From: Cytophagales bacterium
GTDB taxonomy: Bacteria > Bacteroidota > Bacteroidia > Cytophagales > Cyclobacteriaceae
Direction of reading: 5' to 3'
Length of the DNA stretch: 64,000 nucleotides
Assembly: GCA_022360055.1 (NCBI GenBank)
Contig: JAKSDO010000047.1
Coordinates: forward strand, 31,563 to 95,562
Shown here: in pieces, positions 27,484-35,478 of the stretch
Layout of the letters: each line of letters opens with the position of its first letter
How positions within the stretch are numbered: position 1 is the stretch's first letter
Translations under genes and position numbers: made by a program
The notes under the pieces: generated by a model
Seen by the model: the letters and a program-made list of their open reading frames with translations, nothing else
What the model was told of the DNA's origin: nothing
The model's database searches: none

Positions 27484-28077
27484 CTAGCGATTGCTCGTGT
27501 TCAGACTTCTGTTTTTAGCGGCAAAGCGCAGGTGCATCAACTTTTCGCGCAGGGTTGACATCGCTTTACCCATTTGATTTTCGACCGTTTTTATGGAAAC
27601 TTCGAGAAGTTCTGCCACCTCCTTATATTTTAATCCGTCCTGCTTCACCAGCTCAAAAATCAATCTGCACCGCGGCGGCAGTTCATCAAGAGCATTCAAC
27701 AGCTCTTTCCGCAGCTCTTTGGTGATCAGCTTACTTTCAGGCGAATCCACTGTTTTTGCCAGATTAAAATCTCCGGAAGCCAATTCAACTTCATGCAGTC
27801 GGTGGATATCTCTCAGGTAACTCAGCGCCTTGTTTTTCACAGAACGAAAAATATAACCGTCAAAATTCTCTATTTTATCCAGTTGCGTTCTGTGGTTCCA
27901 CAACCCGATAAATACGCTGGATATCGCCTCATCGGCGGCGGATTTGGACTCGAGGAAATAATATGCATAATTCAACAGCCTGGGATAGTAGTGGTCAAAC
28001 AACTGCCTCAGCGCTCTTTGATCGTCATTTTTGACAATTTGTTCTATCCAGATATGTTTTGAAACTTTATACGCCAT
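27484..28077 (-). CDS. ECF RNA polymerase sigma factor, FecI-type
   Basis: 197 residues with sigma region 2 (ALRQLFDHYYPRLLNYAYYFL and DEAISSVFIGLW) and region 4 (LDELPPRCRLIFELVKQDGLKYKEVAELLEVSIKTVENQMGKAM). It is followed by fecR and an STN-containing SusC, so it should transcribe the susC-to-EEP operon on substrate detection. The gap to fecR (261 bp) is long for such a pair and holds the duplicated element. Confidence 0.93.
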   Translation of the reverse strand: MAYKVSKHIWIEQIVKNDDQRALRQLFDHYYPRLLNYAYYFLESKSAADEAISSVFIGLWNHRTQLDKIENFDGYIFRSVKNKALSYLRDIHRLHEVELASGDFNLAKTVDSPESKLITKELRKELLNALDELPPRCRLIFELVKQDGLKYKEVAELLEVSIKTVENQMGKAMSTLREKLMHLRFAAKNRSLNTSNR

Positions 28078-28083
28078 TCGCCC

Positions 28084-28236
28084 TTATGCATGCTTAAAGC
28101 TCATGATGGGATATAAAACCATCGATCGTAAAACCATAAATCTCCGTTCCGGGACCGAAGGGATTTGAACGATCGACCCATTCGGAAAAATCTCAATCCG
28201 ATCCCTGTTGCGCAAGGTCTCTAACAAGTTGCACAT
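28084..28236 (-). CDS. possible 50-residue protein between dioxygenase and fecI
   Basis: ATG at 28236 lies 1 nt after the dioxygenase stop and the TAA ends 6 nt before the fecI start, so the frame fills the gap exactly. The peptide begins MCNLLETLRNRDRIEIF, contains FPNGSIVQIPSVPERRF and looks protein-like in composition. No family is recognised. It may be a small gene coupling the two flanking genes or a remnant of a larger one. Confidence 0.4.
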   Translation of the reverse strand: MCNLLETLRNRDRIEIFPNGSIVQIPSVPERRFMVLRSMVLYPIMSFKHA

Positions 28237-28237
28237 A

Positions 28238-28966
28238 TTATTTCACTTTCCGCTCGCCCGTATGATCATATCCCATAGACCGTTCCAACTCGATCATTAA
28301 TCCGGGCCTGAAATTTGTGATCAAAGCCCTTCTGTGGAATTTCGAAGTATTGCCCCGGCTGTAATGCAGTGTTCTTCCGTGATGAAATACACAAGATCCG
28401 GGATTCAACTCGACATAAACGGAGCCTTCCTCCGATCCCCTGCACTGCAATGCGCCCTTATTGCCTATTTGGGTATGCGGCAGGACTTCACCTTTGTGCG
28501 ATCCGGGGGTGTACCACATGCACCCATTCTCCAACAGCGCCCGGTCAATAGCTACCCAGCAACTCACGGCACGCTTATCCGGCAGATCGGGCCAGTAGGC
28601 TTCATCCTGGTGCCACGGTGTTTCCGTATGGGTCCCCGGCGCTTTATTGATGAGCATATCGAAATCCAGTTGCATATCTTCTCCCAACAGCTCTTTTGCG
28701 ATTCGCAATGTTTTCTCATGGATCGGCTTATTCAACAATTCGGGGAACAACCTGCCGGGCACCATGATCTGGGTGATTTTTTCATGGCCGGCTTCAGGAT
28801 CTCCCGACAAATCCGATCTCAAACCCGAGGAATCTATGGTATTGTCGAGGAAGGAATTATAGATTTCACTGTAATACTCCACTTCCGCGGCCGGGATTAA
28901 GTTTTCAATGGTCAGATAGCCTTGATCTTTAAAAAAATCTCTTTGGTCTTGTGTCAGGTGTTGCAT
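28238..28966 (-). CDS. phytanoyl-CoA dioxygenase (PhyH) family protein
   Basis: 242 residues of the Fe(II)/2-oxoglutarate oxygenase fold. The iron ligands are the H-x-D pair in TPWHQDEAYW and the distal His in FHHGRTLHYSRGN, with a following Arg for 2-oxoglutarate. WYTPGSHKGEVLPH is typical of the family. Members hydroxylate diverse small molecules, so the substrate is open; its position beside DUF5107 proteins suggests a glycan- or osmolyte-derived compound. A second member lies at 60595-61377. Confidence 0.85.
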   Translation of the reverse strand: MQHLTQDQRDFFKDQGYLTIENLIPAAEVEYYSEIYNSFLDNTIDSSGLRSDLSGDPEAGHEKITQIMVPGRLFPELLNKPIHEKTLRIAKELLGEDMQLDFDMLINKAPGTHTETPWHQDEAYWPDLPDKRAVSCWVAIDRALLENGCMWYTPGSHKGEVLPHTQIGNKGALQCRGSEEGSVYVELNPGSCVFHHGRTLHYSRGNTSKFHRRALITNFRPGLMIELERSMGYDHTGERKVK

Positions 28967-29014
28967 AGTTCAATAGTAATAATCGGGGTATCATAGGTCT
29001 GTGACCGACGGTCT

Positions 29015-32000
29015 TTATTTCAGGTTTGAGATCGCTTTTACAAGTTCGAATTCAGAATCTCCGTATTTCGGATCCCATGGAGTTCCCCCGCTTTTCGTAT
29101 CAATTTGTCCGGCAATGCGATGTGCATCGTCGTATTTTTCGCGGATCATCGCATCGCACCATTTATACACGGCATTGCGCGTGCCGGATTTTTCCCAGGT
29201 TGCCAGATATGCTTCCGCTTCACCCTTTCGGTCCAATCGTTTCAGCGAAACTAAATACATATAGTCGGCAGAGCCGTATACGGGCTTACCGCTTTGCTGA
29301 TACTCGACGATTTGTCGAAATCTTTGATTTGCCTGCTGCTGCTTCCCGCTTTTGAGCAAACACAATGCCTCCACATAGTTTTCAATGCGTTCGTCCACCT
29401 GAAAAGGTTTTCCCACTCCGAGGTTTTCCGGCCACAACCGGGCGCTGTTCACGGATCTTAACGCTGCGGAATACCTTCCGGCGCGATATAGTTCCAAAGC
29501 TTCCATCAAACAGGACTGACGGTAAGTTACCCTTCCGTATCTGGCTCCCTCACTTGGCAAAATCACTGTGGTAGATAGTACCTCCTTACAGGCCGAATAT
29601 TGTCCGTCTGCCATAAGGCACTTCGCATAATTATATTTCAGTACGTTGTTTTCGGGAAATTTCTTCATGGATTTTTCAGCTACGGCCAAGGCCTCCTCCG
29701 ATCTGTTTTTGGATAAATAATATTCCTCCAATCTTGCATATATCCGCCATTGATTTGCATCCAGAGCCAAAGCCTTCTCAAGGTCCTGCTCTTCGTCATA
29801 GTCATCATTTTTCGAAAACAACGCGGATTTGGCCAGGTAAAATGTTGCAACATCGGGATCATCACCGCACGCGTTAAACAGATCAATTGCGTTGTCCGAA
29901 TTGCCTAAACTCCAGTTCAAGACTCCCGAATAAAACAAGGGTTTCCAATTTTCAGTATTTTGCGATGCCCAGTTAAGCACTTGTACGTGCTCAGGTCTAA
30001 ACGGCGCCACAAAGTCCGGGCTCATGTCAAGCGCGGTTTCAAGATATTGCTTAGCCTTTGATTCATCGCCATTCAGATGATTCAGATAGGCGAGATGCAA
30101 CAAGGTTATGGGGTTGGCAGGGGACAGTTCGAGCAATTGCACGGCTTCATCAATTCCTCCCAGATCCTGATACCACAGGGCCATTTCCATAAATATTTCA
30201 TGGGGCAATTCGCACCGTACCCCGTTTGTGAAAGACGGCCCGGGCGCTCCATCCAAAATTGCCTGCTCAAAATCTGCAAAGTGATCCAGTTGTGTTATAG
30301 TCCTTATTCTTTCCAGATGTTTTAAGGCTTCGTCCTTTTTTCCTTTTTTCCTGGCAATAACTGCCATGATCTTATTGGATTCGATATCCTCGGAAGAAGC
30401 ACCCAACACTTTTTGCGCATAGTATCCGGCTTCTTCCAATAGCTCTTTTTTCAGAGATAATCCGGCCAATTCGATATAAGCCGCTTTCCTGAATGCCGGT
30501 GTCAGAGATGCCACCGAAAATCCATCGCGCGCGTCCTGGAAATGTTCCAGCTTTTTATTGATCAAACCGTAGATAAAATTCGCCTCGGCGTCGTAGGAGT
30601 TTATGGACAGGGAGGCGGATGCGTGTTCCAGTGCCTTTTGGTATTCGGCTTTTCTGTAGAGCAGACTTGCCAACTGATTCAATGCCGGGGCAAAATAAGG
30701 ATGATCCTCAAGACAGGATTCGAAGGATTCCCGTGCCTTTTCATACTTTTTCTGAAAAACCCAGTGCTGCCCATCGAGGAATTTTCCATAGCCCGAATTC
30801 CAGTCAAAATCCGGGGGCGCCTGCATCGGCCGGCTTGAGCGATGGCCCGTTTCCCTTTCCGGCCAGATGAGTTTATTCTTGCCCAATACAATTTTGACCG
30901 GTTCGCCATTAAGGTTCGGAGCAAGCTTCACCGACCAGGTTTTCAGAACATCCAGTTTCAGGTCATATTGTTCCATTAATTGATCGTCCCTATAGATGCT
31001 CAACTTCTCGTTTGTTTTTTGAAGCGGGCAAAAATAGACGGTCTTGCCGTTCTGATCTTGTTCAACATTTAATACGCCAAACGGGTTGGCCTTCTTCACA
31101 CCTTTTGTTTTCAATATCGGAAACCAAATTTCCTCGAATACATCCATTGCATGGGGCTCAAACCCAAAATGTTTGAAAGGCGTCTTCGTACTGCCCGGCA
31201 CCGCCTGATTAAACAACCTCCCGGATTGAAGTTCAACGTATTGCCCGTCATCATCCGTAAGCAGATCTTCCCAAATTCCACCGGACCTGCTGTGCGCCCA
31301 CTGAAATACTTTCATACCCAACTTTTCTCCATAAGGAGCATAATGACCGGATCCAAACTCCAGCTCATGCCAGTATCCTGCATAATGGTCGCTCATTTCC
31401 CCGAGCACATGATTTGACTTACTGCCTCCAAAGCTGTTGTTTTTATACCACGATATGTCCCGGCCTTCCGGATCGATCGGCCAGTCGTGGGCGCTTCCGT
31501 CGTGTCCGATCCAATGGCTGCCCGGAAAGCAGAATTCCAGATCTCCTTGTACCTGATAGGCGGCATTCATCCACTGATAATACGGCTGCACCAGAGGCGT
31601 GGGATTATGCCATGTAGTTTTGGTTGTAAAATAGGCCCTGTCCTTTTGAAGATTCACTTCGGTTTCCCACCGCGTTCTTGTCAGCAGGTCCGTAGCGCTT
31701 AAAAAACAGCTCACACTTCCGTCCGCGTTCTCTGCAAGCGCATAATCGACCGGTGTCGCCGATGTCGGAGCATGACCGATAATGCCAAAATTGAGTTCTA
31801 TTCCACCCGATGTCCAGGCACCCCGCATGGCAATATCCCTGAATTTGACGACCGAATTATAATAAATGAATTCATTCCCGGTAGACTTTTCAACGGCCCC
31901 CCAGATCTTACCGCCGATTTCCGGAAATATCGTTACTTTGATATAATCATTTTCAAGCTCCACAACTTTCCATTCCTTTTCCGAGGCTTCCAGCGCAAAA

Positions 32001-32182
32001 CCGTCAAACCTGAAATACGGATAATAGGTATTGTCAGGATTGGGGACCGGGTTCGGGTCGGAGAACGGATATGTCTTGAGATTGAGTTTTTTTTCTGCAA
32101 CGGTTGCCTCCTGTTTTTGCGCTGTCGAATTCAATGCAATCACAAAAACCAAGACGAGCGGGAAGTATTTTAGCGTTTTCAT
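29015..32182 (-). CDS. secreted DUF5107-TPR protein
   Basis: 1055 residues from the ATG at 32182, chosen because it opens with a signal peptide (MKTLKYFPLVLVFVIALNSTAQ); the frame is open 92 codons further but that stretch overlaps the preceding gene and is not protein-like. Residues about 30-400 form DUF5107 (YIKVTIFPEIGGKIWGAVEKSTGNEFIYYN, GGIELNFGIIGH). The remainder is a string of TPRs. DUF5107 resembles galactose-mutarotase/hydrolase-associated sandwich folds and recurs in glycan loci; its activity is unknown to me. Confidence 0.8.
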   Translation of the reverse strand: MKTLKYFPLVLVFVIALNSTAQKQEATVAEKKLNLKTYPFSDPNPVPNPDNTYYPYFRFDGFALEASEKEWKVVELENDYIKVTIFPEIGGKIWGAVEKSTGNEFIYYNSVVKFRDIAMRGAWTSGGIELNFGIIGHAPTSATPVDYALAENADGSVSCFLSATDLLTRTRWETEVNLQKDRAYFTTKTTWHNPTPLVQPYYQWMNAAYQVQGDLEFCFPGSHWIGHDGSAHDWPIDPEGRDISWYKNNSFGGSKSNHVLGEMSDHYAGYWHELEFGSGHYAPYGEKLGMKVFQWAHSRSGGIWEDLLTDDDGQYVELQSGRLFNQAVPGSTKTPFKHFGFEPHAMDVFEEIWFPILKTKGVKKANPFGVLNVEQDQNGKTVYFCPLQKTNEKLSIYRDDQLMEQYDLKLDVLKTWSVKLAPNLNGEPVKIVLGKNKLIWPERETGHRSSRPMQAPPDFDWNSGYGKFLDGQHWVFQKKYEKARESFESCLEDHPYFAPALNQLASLLYRKAEYQKALEHASASLSINSYDAEANFIYGLINKKLEHFQDARDGFSVASLTPAFRKAAYIELAGLSLKKELLEEAGYYAQKVLGASSEDIESNKIMAVIARKKGKKDEALKHLERIRTITQLDHFADFEQAILDGAPGPSFTNGVRCELPHEIFMEMALWYQDLGGIDEAVQLLELSPANPITLLHLAYLNHLNGDESKAKQYLETALDMSPDFVAPFRPEHVQVLNWASQNTENWKPLFYSGVLNWSLGNSDNAIDLFNACGDDPDVATFYLAKSALFSKNDDYDEEQDLEKALALDANQWRIYARLEEYYLSKNRSEEALAVAEKSMKKFPENNVLKYNYAKCLMADGQYSACKEVLSTTVILPSEGARYGRVTYRQSCLMEALELYRAGRYSAALRSVNSARLWPENLGVGKPFQVDERIENYVEALCLLKSGKQQQANQRFRQIVEYQQSGKPVYGSADYMYLVSLKRLDRKGEAEAYLATWEKSGTRNAVYKWCDAMIREKYDDAHRIAGQIDTKSGGTPWDPKYGDSEFELVKAISNLK

Positions 32183-32210
32183 TTCAGTTGGGTATAAAAT
32201 TGAGCATATT

Positions 32211-33953
32211 CTATTTCTCATCAAATTCACGGTATGTTCCGAATTTTGCCAACCCGTCCTCCCCCAGGTTCGCCGGATATGGTTCGACCGCCCTGTTGGT
32301 TCCGAAACACAGCCTTTCCCAAAGCTTTTTCCGTTCGTATCTCTGATGGACTTTTTGGAATCCGGTTTCGAGTAACAAAGCCCTGGCTTCATCAAAAAGT
32401 TCCAGGTCAATGAGCATATCAACGCGCCTTTCGATAATAAAATCATCGTCAAGGGCATTTACCTCGTCCAGCCAGTACATTCTCTTCTTCAGGGTTTCCG
32501 GTCCGATTTCAGCAAGTGCCCGATCCCGCTCAACAACTACCTGAGGGTGGTTTTTAAAAGCTTCATCTCCAAGCGAATCATAACACGATGCGGCTTTCCG
32601 AAACTTACCATTTCGGAAATAAACTCTTCCTAATACGGCACAGGCCATATCCAATCCGGATTCACTCAACATGCGGATACCTTCGTCAATCCTGTTTTCG
32701 GCCAAAAGCCAGACGCCGTAGTACAATTGCCATATCGATGCGCCGGCGCTTCTGTCGCATTCAATTACCCATTCAAATGCTGCGCCGAGGTTCGGTAAAC
32801 CACCGGGCGGCCAAACGCCATCTTCGACATCCGGAGGAACAGGAATTCCGGATACATTTGTCTTTTCATAGGCCCCGACCAGCGATTGCCATACTTCTAC
32901 TTCGTTTTTCCTGGCAAATGAAAACAACGGTATCTCAGAAATATCCCTCAGGTTTACTTCAGGGACTTTCAATTTGCGGATATCCATCTTTTTATCGGTG
33001 GGGAACCAGTATTCCGTATGCTGATGCACCTGGCCGGGAGGGAGCTGTTTCCTGACGGATTGATCGATGATCGGTCCTGCCTGTATCTCCAGGTATGGTT
33101 GTTTTTTCAGTGCATGCGCATATGCCCAATCCAGGTCTCTTCCGCATCCGTAACTCCACAATTTTATGCCCGGCACCTGTTCCCTTTCCCCGGTGTGGTA
33201 CAGCCCGGTTTTATTGGAACAGGAATAACAACCGAAAGCATTAACATCGGGATTTAGCCAAAAATATCCGGTCATCATCCGGATATCTCTGTTGGCTGTC
33301 GGGCCTTCGCTTTCCCAATCGATCGTTTTTAGGGCATCGCTGTGCATCAATACCGTACCGCCCGGAAAATGAAATTCCGTATCTTCAAAGGCCGGAACGG
33401 CCGCGTTTGACCACGACATCCACGGGTGGGCCTCTTGTGTCGGATTCTTGAAAACCGTCCGCTGGGTGATAAACCGATCGTGTTGGCCGAGCGAATACTC
33501 CACGGTCCATTGCATACCATACTTAATTTCTCGCTCGCCAACCGCAACATATATGCGATCGTTGCCTTTATGTATATCACAACAGACAATTTCGTTTTGA
33601 GAAGGTGTATGTGAAATCGGGAAACTGACTTCGATACCTCCGGCAACGAAACTGAACCTGGGCAAAATTCGCGAGGCCCTTATGACATCCGGCACATATA
33701 GGATTTCTCTGCCGGATTCCTTATGAAAAATGGAATATACCTTCCCCCCCAAATCCGGACATATGATTACGCTCAAATATGCATTTTCAAGTTTGATCAT
33801 GTCATATTTTTTAAGAACAGGCCTGGTCGAAGTCTCGCAAAAGCTTTGATACGGATACACACCATCAGGATCAAGTACCGCCGGCAAAGGGCCGGTCGGG
33901 GTCAACTGATGGGTGAGGATCGTCTTGCTGAATTCAGAGACTTTCAATTCCAT
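32211..33953 (-). CDS. cytoplasmic DUF5107 protein with TPR-like tail
   Basis: 580 residues, no signal peptide. The N-terminal two thirds repeat the DUF5107 pattern (YLSVIICPDLGGKVYSIFHKESGREILYVP and VAGGIEVSFPISHTPSQ) seen in the next gene, with WMSWSNAAVP and FHFPGG matching its WMNAAYQV and FCFPGS. The tail (about 410-560) is TPR-like (VLGRVYFRNGKFRKAASCYDSL). The pair therefore consists of an exported and an unexported paralogue in tandem, 28 nt apart. Confidence 0.8.
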   Translation of the reverse strand: MELKVSEFSKTILTHQLTPTGPLPAVLDPDGVYPYQSFCETSTRPVLKKYDMIKLENAYLSVIICPDLGGKVYSIFHKESGREILYVPDVIRASRILPRFSFVAGGIEVSFPISHTPSQNEIVCCDIHKGNDRIYVAVGEREIKYGMQWTVEYSLGQHDRFITQRTVFKNPTQEAHPWMSWSNAAVPAFEDTEFHFPGGTVLMHSDALKTIDWESEGPTANRDIRMMTGYFWLNPDVNAFGCYSCSNKTGLYHTGEREQVPGIKLWSYGCGRDLDWAYAHALKKQPYLEIQAGPIIDQSVRKQLPPGQVHQHTEYWFPTDKKMDIRKLKVPEVNLRDISEIPLFSFARKNEVEVWQSLVGAYEKTNVSGIPVPPDVEDGVWPPGGLPNLGAAFEWVIECDRSAGASIWQLYYGVWLLAENRIDEGIRMLSESGLDMACAVLGRVYFRNGKFRKAASCYDSLGDEAFKNHPQVVVERDRALAEIGPETLKKRMYWLDEVNALDDDFIIERRVDMLIDLELFDEARALLLETGFQKVHQRYERKKLWERLCFGTNRAVEPYPANLGEDGLAKFGTYREFDEK

Positions 33954-34043
33954 GGAAATGTCAGGTTTTATGCAACTTCATTTTTCATCGGCAAACTTAA
34001 ATACGGTGATTACCCCGGCAATGTCCGAAGGAAACAAACACGA

Positions 34044-34474
34044 TTAATCCACAACTTTTGACTCGACAGCTTTGAGCTGAGCTCCTTTATGGTAAATGTA
34101 ATCAATTCGATCCCGAAGACCATATATGTCGGAAGAAGTTGCAGCCCGAAGCGTTCAGATCCTATTCTAATCCGCCCCTGGGCCGAAAATGAAGGTGATG
34201 CATTCCAGGCGGGTATTTTCCCGCTTTCCACCCTTAACGGAGTCCCTAAAATTGCCTCATCGGAAAGACCGGGCGCCATTCCCTCTGTTCCTGCGGTAAA
34301 CATCGGCTGTCGAAGGTCGACAACATAAACGGCTTCCTCATCGGGAATATGCGGGTTGATGCGTTCCGAACCCGAGGGTTCAAACCCAAAACATAAAGAG
34401 GACTGCCCGGCATAAGAGATCGAGCTCAAGGCAAAGGTCATGAAAAGATAAAGGAAGGCATTCCGGAACATCAT
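34044..34474 (-). pseudogene. decayed EEP-family gene
   Basis: The start codon overlaps the stop of the metallophosphoesterase gene and opens a good signal peptide (MMFRNAFLYLFMTFALSS), but the frame drifts. In the next frame the segment RIDYIYHKGAQLKAVESKVVD then TAA matches RIDYIYYKGEKIKAVDSD of the LamG-EEP protein at 14597-16222. A stop lies just upstream in that frame, and the catalytic Glu, Asp/Asn and terminal S-D-H motifs are missing. This is best read as an EEP gene with a large internal deletion, frameshift and lost C-terminus. Confidence 0.65.
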
Positions 34475-35463
34475 GATCCTCTGTTTTCAAAATTGAAGTG
34501 AAAGTCCGATATTTTAGGGACGATCGGATCGTTCAGCGCCCTGGCCGGCATGCCCAGTTCTTCCGGACCGGGACCTACGAACTCGGTACTTCGGGGCTCA
34601 ATTTTCAGGATTCCTGCCGGATCAATTTCCAGAAAAGTAAATAAGGGATCTTTGTAAGGAATCGTATATTTGATCCATGGGAATTTTTTATCGATCTCCT
34701 CGCCGTACCGAATTTTCAGGTAATCTTCTCCGACCCATCGGTAAGAAGCGCTGTTGATCTGGATATAATAAATTCCGTTGATATCGGTCATATAGTCCGT
34801 ATGGTGGTGGCCACTGAAACCGGCGACTACTTTTGTGCCGCCTGCCTGATGATTTGCCTCTTCAAGTATTTTCCTGATCCGGTCAAAATTGGCGACACCT
34901 CCATCTTCGTTTTCCAACGTCTGATGGGAAAACACAAAGGTATGTAAATTGGTTTTGGCCAAATCCCGCCTCAGCCATTCCTGCTGCTCCTCACCGATGT
35001 ACCGGTTGTAGCCGGACCAGGGTTTCGGGTTGGGATCATTTCCATCCAGGATCACAAAATGGAAACCGTGCATATCGAATGCATAGTACCTTTTCTTCAT
35101 ACCCCAGAAATCCATGGTCTGCTTTCGCGTAAAACCACCGTCGGTATCGTGGTTTCCAAGAATATGATACGCCGGAGCAATATGCGAATTCCAGAGCTCC
35201 ATCAAACGTTCATTATGCTTTTTGGGCACACAGAAATCTCCCATCTGCAAAATAAAATCAGCCTTTTTGTGAGCGGCGGCTTTGAGAAATACGCGCAATC
35301 TTTCTTCTCCGTCATGCATGACGTCATTATGCAGGTCAGCGATCAGGCCGATACAAAGCCTTCTGGTATCCTTTGCCAAAGCCATGGAAGGATTCCAAGG
35401 CAGCATCAGGGCCCCTCCCATCAAGGCCGATTTGGATAGAAATTCCCTTCGTCTCATGCTCAT
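34471..35463 (-). CDS. Tat-exported metallophosphoesterase, paralogue of 16237-17214
   Basis: 330 residues with a twin-arginine signal (MRRREFLSKSALMG) and the metal motifs ADLH, QMGDF, LGNHD, FSHQ and SGHHHTDY. It aligns end to end with the protein at 16237-17214, sharing YYxFD, GVANxxxIRxILE and YIQINSxSYxWVG. Like that gene it precedes an EEP gene, here decayed, so one cassette is a duplicate of the other. It begins 15 nt after the GH29 stop. Confidence 0.85.
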   Translation of the reverse strand: MSMRRREFLSKSALMGGALMLPWNPSMALAKDTRRLCIGLIADLHNDVMHDGEERLRVFLKAAAHKKADFILQMGDFCVPKKHNERLMELWNSHIAPAYHILGNHDTDGGFTRKQTMDFWGMKKRYYAFDMHGFHFVILDGNDPNPKPWSGYNRYIGEEQQEWLRRDLAKTNLHTFVFSHQTLENEDGGVANFDRIRKILEEANHQAGGTKVVAGFSGHHHTDYMTDINGIYYIQINSASYRWVGEDYLKIRYGEEIDKKFPWIKYTIPYKDPLFTFLEIDPAGILKIEPRSTEFVGPGPEELGMPARALNDPIVPKISDFHFNFENRGS

Positions 35464-35478
35464 TTTTTCATTTAATTC

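Noticed and set aside
28145..28236. tRNA-like sequence on the - strand (T-loop-like TTCAAAT, D-loop-like GTTAGAG), possible island attachment site
   Set aside because: The T-stem and anticodon stem do not pair, and the same bases form a 50-codon frame fitting the gap exactly, which explains them better.
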